A DNA stretch of 64,000 nt. Origin: Nitrospira sp. CR1.1 (GTDB taxonomy: Bacteria; Nitrospirota; Nitrospiria; Nitrospirales; Nitrospiraceae). The stretch is taken from assembly GCA_014055465.1 (NCBI GenBank), contig WIAF01000014.1, forward strand, positions 1 to 64,000, written 5' to 3'. Each line of letters opens with the position of its first letter. Positions within the stretch are counted from its first letter, which is position 1. The position numbers and the translations under genes are program-made. Below are positions 8,796 to 17,737 of the stretch, in pieces. The notes under the pieces are model-generated. The model searched no databases. It was given only the letters and a program-made list of their open reading frames with translations, and had not been told where the DNA came from.

Positions 8796-11038
8796 GGGAG
8801 CAGATCCTTCTTGTCGTCGACCTTGCAGGTGTTGAAATCGAACTTCTGCGCCTTGTTCCGCAGGGTGGAGGTGCGGATCTTTAGACTGCGGAGATATTCC
8901 TTCGGATCGGTTTCAGGCTTCCAGGGCAACAGGTGCGGCGCATGGTCGGCCGGAGGCGCCAAGTCGTTCTTGATGGCCTCCACATGCCGTGTGGCGGCGG
9001 CGTCCCAGTCGGCGACCCAGGTCGTGGCGGCGGGATCGGCCGGAAGGTTCTTGAGGTGATCCGGTAGCGAACTGAACCCTAAGTGTTCCTGCCACAACTG
9101 ATGGCGCAAGGCCTTGACCACGCCGTTCTCCGGCAGGCCGGCAATGCCGCTGTACATGACCACGTTCAGTTCCACGCTGCGCGACGGCTGACGTGAGCGG
9201 CCGGGGAGGGCGTGCCGCGCGGTGCGTGTAAAGACGTCGGCAATCAGTTGGGGAATGTCGGCCACGTCGCCCAACGTTTCGCGGATGGTCTCCAGCGTCT
9301 CCTTGAAGTCGAAGATCAGTTTGTAGGCGACGAAGAGCAGGATGAGCAATGTCTTGAGATCGAACAGGATCTGTTTGAAGACAAAGAAAAAGAGACGCCA
9401 GAACAACTCCCAGAGAAATTTGCCCGGATCATTGATGAGCATCATCTTTTCGATGGCACGGTCGAGGAGGGCGCCGGTGATGATGAGGCCGATCTCGTGG
9501 TAGTTCATCGAAGTGCCGTCGAGGTTCGCGCTTCCCACGGTTGCCCATACGTCGTCGATGATGGCGGTCTTGCTGTGCACGTACACCGGCATCACGTCGT
9601 AGCGCCGCGGATTCCCCGCGCCGCCGCTGCCTGCTTGCTCCGATCGGCTCCAGAGGGTGTAAACGCCCAGGTGATGCCCCCCAGTTTTTGCGGCGCTGCG
9701 GAGTTGGTTGACGTTGTCGATCTGGCGATCCGGGTAGCCCGGCAGGTCGGGGCGCAGGTTCAGGACCAGAATGATCTGCAGGCGCGGCTTGGTGGTGTCC
9801 TTCATCCTCGCGATGAGCGCATCGACGATTTCGTGAGAGGTGAAGTATTGGTTCTCGATATAGATGTAGCGCTGAGCATTGGCGATGGCCCGTTCGTAGG
9901 CTTCGAGGATGCCGGTTTCGCCGTACGGCAGGTCTTCATCGCTGGGGTGGATGCGTTTGATCGAGCCGCCCGGTAGCGTGCGCAATACTTGCACCGAGGC
10001 CACGTCGCCGTCGGGTGTGACCGGCAGGTCGGGAAAGGTCTTCGGCGGAGGGATGAGCATCGGTTTGCCGGTCGCATTCCAGATGCTCGCGAACGTCTTT
10101 TCGATGTGGGACACCGCCGGGCCCTTGAGGTCGGTGTTGACGTCGTGCATGAGCGAGCCCTTGTGGCGCGCGTCGCGGATGGCATGGCTGGTGTCGCTGA
10201 AGTAGTACTGTTTGAGCGGTGACCCCATGAGGATGGCGTGGTCCCCATCCACCACGATGGCCTTGGCATGCAGCAGGGCGAAGCCCTTGTTGAAGGCATT
10301 GGTGCGTACACCCGGCGTCTGCCCGAAGAACTCCGCCACTTCGGTCACGGTGTCCTCCGCGGACAACGGCAGGTTCGTGACCAGAATGTTGACCGGTTTC
10401 CCGCCCTTATTCTTGAGTACCTCTTCGAGTGTGGTCTCCGCCGCCTGTTTGCAGCCGGTGGTTGGAGGATTGAGCGGGTTGAAGCTGCTTTTGAACTTGG
10501 TGAGGAAGCCGTTGTCGACGTCGAAAAACAGCGTCATCAGATTGATGGATTCAGTGGCGCCCTCGGCGGCATCCGTCACCGCGGGGAACATCTTGGCTCC
10601 GTCGATCAGGTGGGTGATGCGATTGTGGTGATAAAGCGCGACCGGGTTTCCGACGGAGGGATTCAACGTGGTGTGGGTGACAAGCCAGCCCTCGATGTTG
10701 TTGCGGTGGATGGTGATGGTGCCGACTTCGTGGTTCGAGTCGGTGACATCTGTCGCTTCCTTGGTTTCGTGCAGGAGGCGCGTGCCGACGAGCGCCGGGT
10801 CCGTGTGGATGGGGCCGAATATCTGGGCAACGAGGTCGGGATTCCGATCGGCTTTCCAGGTGCGGTAGGCGTCCGGTGAGTAGGAAATGAGAAAGGTGCC
10901 GTCGCCTTCTGTCTTGCCGACGCCCAGCACGTCGTCTTCGTTGAAGAAAGGATCGAAGTCGAGCGCGCGAACGGTCAAGCCGGCGATGCCGGCGCCCCGC
11001 TCATCGATGACGCGTCCATGGATGCTGATGTTGGCCAT
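8780..11038 (-). CDS. Phospholipase D-like protein with transthyretin-like N-terminal domain
   Basis: A 752-residue protein and the first gene of the operon. Residues 1-75 form a carboxypeptidase-regulatory/transthyretin-like beta domain (HGRVIDERGAGIAGLTVRA). Two HxKx4D motifs define the PLD superfamily: HAKAIVVD at 257-264 and HSKTAIID at 488-495, the latter followed by GSANLDGTS. Proteins with two such motifs hydrolyse or transfer phosphodiester bonds, on phospholipid or nucleic acid. Residues 541-577 are strongly hydrophobic and aromatic and could insert into or lie on a membrane. There is no signal peptide. A C-terminal ~170 residues is of unknown kind. The ATG at 11038 lies about 20 bases downstream of a good promoter. 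Toxin effectors and cardiolipin synthase-like enzymes share this fold; the pairing with DUF6603 leads me to favour an effector-type role, which is inference. Confidence 0.88.
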   Translation of the reverse strand: MANISIHGRVIDERGAGIAGLTVRALDFDPFFNEDDVLGVGKTEGDGTFLISYSPDAYRTWKADRNPDLVAQIFGPIHTDPALVGTRLLHETKEATDVTDSNHEVGTITIHRNNIEGWLVTHTTLNPSVGNPVALYHHNRITHLIDGAKMFPAVTDAAEGATESINLMTLFFDVDNGFLTKFKSSFNPLNPPTTGCKQAAETTLEEVLKNKGGKPVNILVTNLPLSAEDTVTEVAEFFGQTPGVRTNAFNKGFALLHAKAIVVDGDHAILMGSPLKQYYFSDTSHAIRDARHKGSLMHDVNTDLKGPAVSHIEKTFASIWNATGKPMLIPPPKTFPDLPVTPDGDVASVQVLRTLPGGSIKRIHPSDEDLPYGETGILEAYERAIANAQRYIYIENQYFTSHEIVDALIARMKDTTKPRLQIILVLNLRPDLPGYPDRQIDNVNQLRSAAKTGGHHLGVYTLWSRSEQAGSGGAGNPRRYDVMPVYVHSKTAIIDDVWATVGSANLDGTSMNYHEIGLIITGALLDRAIEKMMLINDPGKFLWELFWRLFFFVFKQILFDLKTLLILLFVAYKLIFDFKETLETIRETLGDVADIPQLIADVFTRTARHALPGRSRQPSRSVELNVVMYSGIAGLPENGVVKALRHQLWQEHLGFSSLPDHLKNLPADPAATTWVADWDAAATRHVEAIKNDLAPPADHAPHLLPWKPETDPKEYLRSLKIRTSTLRNKAQKFDFNTCKVDDKKDLLPWPII

Positions 11039-11058
11039 AGGTTCCGTCAGGTGACCGA

Positions 11059-11087
11059 AACCTACGCCGCTCGTGCGAACCTGTCAA
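11059..11087 (-). promoter_or_regulatory. Sigma70-type promoter of the PLD-DUF6603-protease operon
   Basis: On the minus strand, TTGACA (11087-11082) is followed after exactly 17 bases by TAGGTT (11064-11059). This is a full -35 match and 4 of 6 at -10. The start ATG at 11038 is only ~20 bases downstream, giving a very short leader. A small inverted repeat AATAC-GT-GTATT lies just upstream at 11105-11116 and could be an operator. Confidence 0.6.
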
Positions 11088-11231
11088 CCGTCGAGGCACG
11101 TGGCAATACGTGTATTTAGGCGGGTGGATACGGGTTGTCTGTCAGGTTGAGGCATCGGTGCAATGAACAGGACCTCGCCTGCGCAGGAGGTGTGAACAGC
11201 GCGCCTCCCGGGACACCGGAATCGCAATCAC

Positions 11232-11708
11232 TTACTTGGCGGGGAAGGGCATGCCGTAGCCTTTCGCCCAGGCCAAATCGACGACCAGCTTGGCCGATTG
11301 GGATGGCGCTAATTGCTGGTCGAAGAGCGCGGGATAGGAACCGATCATCGTCGCCTGAAAATCTGTCCACCGGTCTGCGGAGACGCCCGTGAGACTGGCT
11401 AACGACGCCAAATATTCTCCCTGGCCTCGGGCGATGTCTGTGCGCAAGTTGTCGTGCGTCTGTGTCGCAAAAATAGTGGCCTTTTTCTTGGCTCTCAACA
11501 TCCGTCCATCCGTCAAGGCGCCCGGCGTCGTGCTGGACGTGAATTCGGTCGTGGGGTCGAGAAATTCCTTGGTCGCGCCAGAGGTGCCGTCGGTGAGTTG
11601 TGTCGTGGCGTCGAAGGGCGCCTTGGTCAACTCGACGGTGGCGTCTGTCATACAGCCGCCGAGGATGAGGAGCAATCCAGGAATGAATGTAACGCGTGTG
11701 GTGATCAT
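11232..11708 (-). CDS. Small lipoprotein, DUF3015-like
   Basis: A 158-residue protein with a short N-terminal hydrophobic segment ending in the lipobox LGGC at about residues 16-19, so it is probably an outer- or inner-membrane lipoprotein. The middle contains the block LRTDIARGQGEYLASL, which fits my memory of DUF3015, a family of unknown function. The start at 11708 has a strong ribosome site (GAGGAGG) 6 bases upstream. It stands alone, downstream of which lies a GC-rich hairpin near 11170-11190 without a T tract. Confidence 0.7.
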   Translation of the reverse strand: MITTRVTFIPGLLLILGGCMTDATVELTKAPFDATTQLTDGTSGATKEFLDPTTEFTSSTTPGALTDGRMLRAKKKATIFATQTHDNLRTDIARGQGEYLASLASLTGVSADRWTDFQATMIGSYPALFDQQLAPSQSAKLVVDLAWAKGYGMPFPAK

Positions 11709-11741
11709 ATGAAGCCTCCTCGGTTCGCCCAGAATGTGCAG

Positions 11742-11755
11742 GTGGTAAGTACCAC
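11742..11755. promoter_or_regulatory. 14-bp palindrome upstream of the DUF3015-like gene
   Basis: GTGGTA-AG-TACCAC is a perfect 6-bp inverted repeat with a 2-base centre, 34 bases upstream of the start codon at 11708. It could be a repressor or activator site. The rest of 11,756-12,026 shows no convincing gene. Confidence 0.3.
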
Positions 11756-12026
11756 ATTGCGAGCCATGGCCGACCCTAGGAGGAGCCCTAGTTGTGCGAG
11801 CCGTTGGCGGACTGGAGGGGCAGTCTGTGCACAGAACGGTGTGGATTTACCTGATGGGACCGCAAGCTTGGCGTAAGTATCTGCCACCGTGGTCCGCGCT
11901 CCACACAAAGGCGAGAAAAGTAAAAATTGCTCGTACGGTCCGTTTCGATTTGATGTCGGGCCGTAGTCAACGCAAACATGATGAGGCCAGATCTTGAACT
12001 GTGCCAGTTGATGGCGTAGATTCCGC

Positions 12027-12400
12027 CGCACGGCCTGACCATTGTGCCTGGAATATGCGGAGGCCATTCATCACGTCACGGCCCGCGGCAATGCCCGCCA
12101 AGACATCTTCCTCGACGACGAGGACCGACGGCGGTTCTTGAGCATGCTGGAGAAAGGCGTCGTCCGTTGTGATCTCGTACGGCATACCTACTGCCGGATA
12201 TACAACCACTTCCACCCGCTTGTGGAAATACCTGGTACGGAGATTCCTCTTGGGCAACGCGTTGCTGCCCGTCCGGCTCCGTGCCATCCGTATCCAGCGG
12301 GATGCCATCATTCGCCGGACCTCTCCCGGCCATGGGGACAGCCTGGCTGAAATCGGCCTTGGCGCGCATGCACGCGTTGATCATCAGCCGTATCGCGAAC
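12027..12400 (+). pseudogene. REP-associated tyrosine transposase (RAYT) remnant 1
   Basis: The translation LEYAEAIHHVTARGNARQ followed by DIFLDDEDRRRFL and later HTYCR.YNHFHPLVE is the start of a Y1/IS200-like RAYT transposase. An out-of-frame ARP just upstream matches the usual MARPLRLEY beginning, so there is a frameshift at about 12,040. The HUH-type His pair is represented by NHFHPLVE, but the reading frame then loses similarity and the catalytic Tyr region is not found. The gene is therefore broken. It lies immediately before the GH15 gene. Confidence 0.75.
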
Positions 12401-12525
12401 GCTGCGACTGGCGGGCGCGCATCACACAAGATTTGACCCGTATGTGTCTCGTAAAGCGCTGGGCGAGATCACGGCAATTTTGATATTGTCGAACGACGTT
12501 GAACGGATGATATGAGGGATGTCCC

Positions 12526-14358
12526 ATGGCCTATCAGCCTATTGAGAACTACGGCATCATCGGTAACATGCGCACCGCAGCCCTGGTGGGGCGAGACGGC
12601 AGCATTGATTGGCTGTGTTTTCCGCATTTCGATTCCCCCAGTGTCTTCGCGGCCATTCTCGATGACGCCAAAGGCGGACGGTTCAGCATTGCTCCGAAAG
12701 CGGCGCGATTCACCATCAAACAATTCTACTGGCCCGAGACCAACGTGCTAATCACGCGCTTTCTTTCCAGCGAAGGCGTCGGGGAAATCGAAGACTTCAT
12801 GCCGGTCGGTGTCGAGGGGCCCGCCCTGTACCATCAGCTGATTCGGCGGGTCAAAGTGGTCCGAGGGAAGATGACGTTTTGTCTCACCTGTCATCCGGCC
12901 TTCGATTATGCGCGGACTCCACACGAAACTCACCTCAACTCAAACGGGGCGGTGTTTTCGACGGCGGCGCTGACGTTGGGATTGGCGACGACCCTTCCGC
13001 TCAAACAGGACGAGCAGGGAGTCAGTGCTGAGTTTACATTGCAGCGGGGAGAACATGCGGTCTGTGTCCTGCGGGAAATCGACCAAGGGGACCAGTGCGG
13101 GGCCGCACTGTCGGACAGCCACGCCGTCAACATGTTCGAAGCGACGGTGCAGTTTTGGCACGACTGGTTGTCGCAGAGCCGTTACACCGGACGATGGCGC
13201 GAAATGGTGTCCCGATCGGCCTTGGCCTTAAAGCTACTGACCTTCGAACCGACCGGCGCGATCGTTGCCGCTCCGACCTGCAGTTTGCCGGAACAGATCG
13301 GCGGGGGCCGCAATTGGGACTATCGCTACACCTGGATCAGAGACTCTGCCTTCACCGTCTATGGATTGCTCCGCATCGGTTTTACCCGCGAAGCCGCAGC
13401 CTTCATGCACTGGTTGAACGAGCGCACCCGCAACGAGAGCGAAGCGCCGGGTCCGTTGCAAATTGTCTATGGCATCGATGGCCGAACCGATTTGACTGAA
13501 CTGGTCCTCGACCATCTGGACGGGTACAGGGGATCGAAGCCGGTCAGGATCGGCAACGGGGCCTATCAGCACCTGCAGCTGGATATTTACGGTGAACTGC
13601 TGGACTCCATCTACTTGTGCGACAAATACGTATCCCCCATTTCCTACTTGGGATGGTCTCATGTTCGAAGTTCGCTCGATTGGCTCTGCCAGAACTGGAC
13701 GCGCGAGGACGAGGGCATTTGGGAAGTGCGTGGTGGCCGACGTCACTTCGTCTATTCCAAACTCATGTGTTGGGTGGCGTTGGACCGAGGCTTGCGCCTC
13801 TCGCACAAACGTTCGCTGCCGGCTGACCACCGCAAATGGCTGACCATGCGGGATCGCGTGTACGAGGAGATCATGACCAAGGGGTGGGACGAGTCACGTG
13901 GCTCCTTTGTGCAGTCGTACGGCAGTGATTCGCTGGATGCGTCCAACCTGATCATGCCACTGGTCCGCTTTATTTCGCCGACCGACCCGCGGATGCTCAG
14001 GACACTGGAGGCGATCAACCGTCCGCCGGTCAATGGGGGGCTCGTTTCCGACGGCCTCGTCCATCGCTACGACGCCGCGACAGGTATGGATGGACTCGCG
14101 GGGACGGAAGGTACGTTCAACATGTGCAGTTTTTGGTTGGTCGAAGCGCTCACGCGAGCCGGACGAACCGACCGCCGAAAGTTGAATGAGGCGCAGCTGC
14201 TGTTCGAGCGGATGCTTGGGTATGCCAACCATTTAGGCCTGTACGCGGAGGAAACCGGAGATAGCGGAGAGGCCCTGGGCAATTTTCCTCAGGCCTTCAC
14301 GCACCTGGCGCTCATCAGCGCCGCTTTCGATCTAGATCGCGCATTGGATGGGAACTGA
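12526..14358 (+). CDS. Glycoside hydrolase family 15 (glucoamylase/trehalase-type)
   Basis: A 610-residue GH15 protein. The N-terminal block ([20 protein letters not shown]) is the usual beta domain of bacterial GH15 enzymes, and the (alpha/alpha)6 catalytic domain follows, with [13 protein letters not shown] near residue 262, a Glu in EDEGIWE near 395 (candidate acid) and [14 protein letters not shown] near 530. These enzymes invert the glycosidic bond of starch-like glucans or of trehalose; the sequence does not let me choose. There is no signal peptide, so it is probably cytoplasmic, possibly working with the glycogen synthase gene elsewhere in the window. GAGGGA lies upstream of the ATG. 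Two RAYT remnants flank it in the same orientation. Confidence 0.9.
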   Translation: MAYQPIENYGIIGNMRTAALVGRDGSIDWLCFPHFDSPSVFAAILDDAKGGRFSIAPKAARFTIKQFYWPETNVLITRFLSSEGVGEIEDFMPVGVEGPALYHQLIRRVKVVRGKMTFCLTCHPAFDYARTPHETHLNSNGAVFSTAALTLGLATTLPLKQDEQGVSAEFTLQRGEHAVCVLREIDQGDQCGAALSDSHAVNMFEATVQFWHDWLSQSRYTGRWREMVSRSALALKLLTFEPTGAIVAAPTCSLPEQIGGGRNWDYRYTWIRDSAFTVYGLLRIGFTREAAAFMHWLNERTRNESEAPGPLQIVYGIDGRTDLTELVLDHLDGYRGSKPVRIGNGAYQHLQLDIYGELLDSIYLCDKYVSPISYLGWSHVRSSLDWLCQNWTREDEGIWEVRGGRRHFVYSKLMCWVALDRGLRLSHKRSLPADHRKWLTMRDRVYEEIMTKGWDESRGSFVQSYGSDSLDASNLIMPLVRFISPTDPRMLRTLEAINRPPVNGGLVSDGLVHRYDAATGMDGLAGTEGTFNMCSFWLVEALTRAGRTDRRKLNEAQLLFERMLGYANHLGLYAEETGDSGEALGNFPQAFTHLALISAAFDLDRALDGN

Positions 14359-14429
14359 GCCTTGTGATGGGTCATTGCTAGGAGTCAGGACTTGCATTGT
14401 CTATTGCTCTCCACGTTCCGTACCATTCG

Positions 14430-14625
14430 CAGCGCTCCATCACGTCATAGCCCGCGATAAGGCCCACCAAGCCATCTCTCTCGACGACAAGGACTGGTGG
14501 TGGTTCTTCGACGTGTCGGCTCGATGCCAACGGTGTCTCGCAAGACGCGGTCATTCACCGCGCCCATCTTGGGCATGGGGACAGTCTGTGTGAGATCAGC
14601 CGTACGGTGGAGATGCATGAATCGA
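14430..14625 (+). pseudogene. REP-associated tyrosine transposase (RAYT) remnant 2
   Basis: The translation FAALHHVIARDKAHQAISLDD followed by KDWWWFFDV corresponds to HHVTARGNARQDIFLDDEDRRRFL of remnant 1 and of intact RAYT proteins. The following DNA, CATGGGGACAGTCTG near 14,575, also matches CATGGGGACAGCCTG near 12,333 in remnant 1. The middle of the gene is missing and key residues (Gly, Asn, Arg of the ARGN motif) are lost. It is short, decayed and clearly non-functional. Confidence 0.6.
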
Positions 14626-14641
14626 CTGGCAATCGTAAATT

Positions 14642-14676
14642 TATTCTTGATCGACCGATCAATAATAAAGTATACA
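14642..14676 (+). promoter_or_regulatory. TetR-type operator overlapping a promoter
   Basis: An inverted repeat with 12-bp arms (11 of 12 paired) and a 2-base centre spans 14642-14667; its core TTGATCG-AC-CGATCAA is perfect. It overlaps a possible sigma70 promoter: TTGATC at 14647-14652 and TATACA at 14671-14676, spacer 18. The tetR ATG follows at 14695. The layout is that of an autorepressed TetR gene. Confidence 0.55.
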
Positions 14677-14694
14677 CCTCCTACGAGTACGTAT

Positions 14695-15279
14695 ATGCCA
14701 CGCCCTAAAGCGTTTAACCCAGAAGAAACCCTTGAGAAAGCGATGCATGTCTTCTGGCACAAGGGGTATGAATCAACATCGATGGAAGACTTGTTGGAGG
14801 CTATGGATCTCAACAGCGGGTCGCTTTATGCCGCGTTCGGCAGTAAACGAGAACTGTTCCTCAAGGCCATGGACCACTATTGCAAGGAAGGTGGCGTCGG
14901 GGGGCGGTTTTCCATTTTGCAGCAACCGGGCCCTGCATTGCCTTTGATCCGCCGGTTTTTTGAAGCCATGCTGGAGTTTATCCTGTCCGACCCCCTGCGG
15001 CGCGGCTGCCTCATCACTAACACGGTTGTGGAAATGGCTCCGCACGAGAAGGAGATCAGAAAGAAACTTTCGAGCAAACTGCATGCGGTCGAAGAGGCAC
15101 TCTACACGTTGCTGGCACGTGCGAGTCAGGAAGGTGCGCTGGCCAAGGAAAAAGACCCGCGCACGTTGGCACGTCTCCTCGTCACAGTCATGCAAGGCAT
15201 GCTGGTGATGATTAAAGCCGGCTCGCCAGCTGGAGCGGTACGGCAAACCGGTGCGGCAGCGCTGTTGATTCTGGAGTAA
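14695..15279 (+). CDS. TetR/AcrR family transcriptional regulator
   Basis: A 194-residue protein beginning MPRPKAFNPEETL. The helix-turn-helix is at residues 28-56 (STSMEDLLEAMDLNSGSLYAAFGSKREL), characteristic of TetR regulators, and the C-terminal part with RRGCLITNTVVEMAP resembles the TetR_C domain found with YcdC/ComR-like members. The ATG at 14695 was chosen because it gives the usual family N-terminus and lies just after the palindromic operator; upstream in-frame starts would read through that operator. No transporter or enzyme directly follows that would show its target; DUF5069 is 90 bases downstream in the same direction. Confidence 0.88.
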   Translation: MPRPKAFNPEETLEKAMHVFWHKGYESTSMEDLLEAMDLNSGSLYAAFGSKRELFLKAMDHYCKEGGVGGRFSILQQPGPALPLIRRFFEAMLEFILSDPLRRGCLITNTVVEMAPHEKEIRKKLSSKLHAVEEALYTLLARASQEGALAKEKDPRTLARLLVTVMQGMLVMIKAGSPAGAVRQTGAAALLILE

Positions 15280-15368
15280 CCCGCTTTCTCCTGGGGTCCA
15301 CGGGCGGCTAACATTTCGGCCCACGGCGGGCGGCCTTAGCCTTACACCATCGATGAAGGAGTGGTGCG

Positions 15369-15815
15369 ATGAGAGTCGAGGGTCTTCGCAGTCCGTATCA
15401 AAAAGTCGGCGGGCTTTACCATTTCGCCAGGATGTTGGATAAAATTCGGCTTCACCAGGCAGGACAGCTACCGGCCGACTACCATCCCAACTTTGGGTTG
15501 CGCGCAGGACTCGACGGGCATCTGTGTGGCTTGCTCGGGATTGAGCATGCGGACCTTTGTGCGCGAGTGCAGCAGGGCGGCAGCGATGAGGACATTGTGG
15601 AATGGTGTTTCCAAAGAGGGTTGCGGCCAAGCAAGATGCAGACGCGCATTTGGAACGAATTTGCGCGTAAGTTCGGGTGGAACGATTTGGCCGGGAAATT
15701 CTTGGCCAGAGTCAAGCTAGAGAATGGCCTCGACCATCGCACGGACATCGTGACGGCGTTTGACCTCATCGATGTCCTTGAAGGCAATGACCATGAGAGC
15801 CCGAACGAACACTAG
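15369..15815 (+). CDS. DUF5069 domain protein
   Basis: A 148-residue protein that matches DUF5069 throughout: LRSPYQKVGGLYHFARMLDKIR at the start, LPADYHPNFG, then DEDIVEWCFQRG and IWNEFARKFGWND. The function of the family is not known. Ribosome site GAAGGAG lies upstream of the ATG. There is no signal peptide or membrane segment. The ~270 bases that follow (15,816-16,083) hold no credible gene. Confidence 0.8.
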   Translation: MRVEGLRSPYQKVGGLYHFARMLDKIRLHQAGQLPADYHPNFGLRAGLDGHLCGLLGIEHADLCARVQQGGSDEDIVEWCFQRGLRPSKMQTRIWNEFARKFGWNDLAGKFLARVKLENGLDHRTDIVTAFDLIDVLEGNDHESPNEH

Positions 15816-16083
15816 AAAAGAACATCGAACCGCAAAGCACGCTCGAAACACCTTTGGCGCTCCGCATCGGCGGCTTCGAGCATTTACCAGGGAGGATTCT
15901 CAGCAATCGATCGGAACAAGGGAACTAGGAGCCTTGCTCTTGCGATACGACATTCTCACCTCATCAACGGTGAGGGGCATCTGTGCGATCCTCGGTAATC
16001 AAGCGAAGCCACACCAGCCAGAACGGCATTTCCTGAATCGCGAAGTATTTGACTGATTCCTCGTGACCCTTTATCGTCGCGCC

Positions 16084-16662
16084 ATGAGCTTGGACGAGAT
16101 TCTGTTTCATGGCATCAACGGCATGGCCGGGCAGTCGAGTCTGCTTGATCGGATCGGAGTCGAATTAGCCAGGCCGGGCAATTTGCTCTATCCCATATTG
16201 CTGGCCGCGGCCTATTGGGCGTGGGTCAATTGGCGGGAATGTATGATCGGCGGGGCGATGCTGGCCGGGGTAGTCGGCGCGACGGATGCGCTCGGGACTC
16301 AGTTAAAGGGCTTGGTTCAACGCCCGCGCCCCTGCGTGACTCTGGCCGATGTGCATCAGTTGCTCGGTTGCGGCGGGGCGTTTTCCTTTCCTTCCAACCA
16401 TGCCGCCAATACGGCGGCGGCGGCGGCGTTTTTCCAGGTGCTCTATCCAAAGTCAGGCTGGATCGGCTGGCCCCTGGTGGCCGCGATCGGCATTTCACGC
16501 GTGTACATCGGGGCGCACTATCTCACAGACGTGATCGGGGGCTGGATCGTGGGAGGACTGGTCGGTGCAACCGTCGCGTACTTCCTGCGCCGCTGGTCTC
16601 GCTTCCGCCCGGTTACCGAGTCGGCTTCTCCGGCGCCGGCCCAGGCAGGTTCGATTTCCTGA
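16084..16662 (+). CDS. PAP2 family membrane phosphatase
   Basis: About 192 residues, with several hydrophobic helices. The three PAP2 signatures are present: K75...RPRP(80-83), PSNH at 103-106 and SR(148-149)...H155xxxD159. Members remove phosphate from lipid phosphates, for example undecaprenyl pyrophosphate or phosphatidic acid, on the periplasmic face. The exact substrate cannot be told. The ATG at 16084 is preferred over the upstream GTG at 16063 because the latter adds an unrelated short leader. It converges on the G3E GTPase gene with a 4-base gap. Confidence 0.85.
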   Translation: MSLDEILFHGINGMAGQSSLLDRIGVELARPGNLLYPILLAAAYWAWVNWRECMIGGAMLAGVVGATDALGTQLKGLVQRPRPCVTLADVHQLLGCGGAFSFPSNHAANTAAAAAFFQVLYPKSGWIGWPLVAAIGISRVYIGAHYLTDVIGGWIVGGLVGATVAYFLRRWSRFRPVTESASPAPAQAGSIS

Positions 16663-16666
16663 CAGG

Positions 16667-17626
16667 CTATCCGGCCAGACAAGCGAGGAGGGACGCGCGA
16701 CAGCGTTCCTGATCGTAGTCGCGTCCGATCAACACCAGGACATGGTCCGGTTCATCGAGCAGCATGACCGGAGCAATGGTGCTGGTGCGAGGGGGAAAGA
16801 ACTGAAACTCATGTAGCTCCGGTTCTCCTTCAAACCGAAAAAATCCCTTCGCGCGTTCCATTCCCTCCGGTATCGACTTCGTCCATTCCATGAACTTTGT
16901 GCGGTTCAGCGGTTTCGGTAGCCGCACGGTGGTCACCATCGGGTGATGTGACGCCCGGGGGTCGCGCCTGCTCTCTGCCGAAGGCAATTTCCCAAACGAT
17001 ACGTTCGTTGGAGTGGTCCGTGTCTGGGGCGCCGCGAGCAGGGCCGCCACGTCGAGCCTGGCGTGATTGGTTTCCCACAGCCGGCCGTACGGATTGAGTC
17101 GGGTGATGGTCTCGCGGAACTGTTCCCAATGGCCGGGGATGTAGAGATCCCGTTTATTGAGGATCAGGTCATCGGCGTAACGAATTGCGTTGCGGGTGAC
17201 CAGCTCCGCCATGCCGGTATCGGGCAGGGGTACAGGGTGCAACATGGCGAAGATCCGTTCAAGTTTTGCGATGCGCGATACGTAGGCATCAGTGACGGCA
17301 TCGACGACTTCCGCCGGGTCGGCCATGCCCGAGCATTCCAGGACGATGACGGTGGAGTCATAGGCCTGCACCAGCTGGGCGATACTCCAGGCCAGGTCGT
17401 CTTTCGTATCGCAGCAGATGCAGCCGCCGGCAAGGTTCAACACCTGTTCCGCAATGGTGCCGGCCCGCGGGCCGTCGATACTCACCTCGCCGGCCTCGTT
17501 CATGAGCACGCCGACCTTATGCCCCTGGCTGTTCCAATATTCGAGGAGGCGCATGAGCAGAGTGGTCTTGCCGGCGCCGAGCGAGCCGCAGAGCATGTAA
17601 AAGGGGATGGGGAGAGTCTGTGTCAT
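16667..17626 (-). CDS. G3E family (CobW-like) GTPase, putative metal chaperone
   Basis: A protein of about 319 residues starting MTQTLP; in-frame codons extend further upstream, but this start places the P-loop at the normal distance. It has GSLGAGKTT (14-22), the family metal-binding motif GGCICC (67-72), ECSGMADP and NKRD, and a CobW C-terminal domain. COG0523 proteins insert or hand over metals such as Zn, Co or Ni using GTP. The neighbouring CDF exporter fits a metal homeostasis role, but the metal is not known. A palindromic repeat lies between the two genes. Confidence 0.85.
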   Translation of the reverse strand: MTQTLPIPFYMLCGSLGAGKTTLLMRLLEYWNSQGHKVGVLMNEAGEVSIDGPRAGTIAEQVLNLAGGCICCDTKDDLAWSIAQLVQAYDSTVIVLECSGMADPAEVVDAVTDAYVSRIAKLERIFAMLHPVPLPDTGMAELVTRNAIRYADDLILNKRDLYIPGHWEQFRETITRLNPYGRLWETNHARLDVAALLAAPQTRTTPTNVSFGKLPSAESRRDPRASHHPMVTTVRLPKPLNRTKFMEWTKSIPEGMERAKGFFRFEGEPELHEFQFFPPRTSTIAPVMLLDEPDHVLVLIGRDYDQERCRASLLACLAG

Positions 17627-17737
17627 GCGGCCCATTGTAGCCGCTGGAGTCCTGTGGCGGCTAGGTGGCGCTATCATGCGCAGCTTTGGCACAAAGATAT
17701 CTCGCGATCACAGACAGATGGTTGGGCAGGTTTCCCC

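Noticed and set aside
11160..11200. GC-rich hairpin after the DUF3015-like gene as a terminator
   Set aside because: The stem is imperfect and no T tract follows on the transcribed strand.
15760..16056. 98-codon frame between DUF5069 and PAP2
   Set aside because: Starts inside the DUF5069 gene, no ribosome site and no recognisable features.
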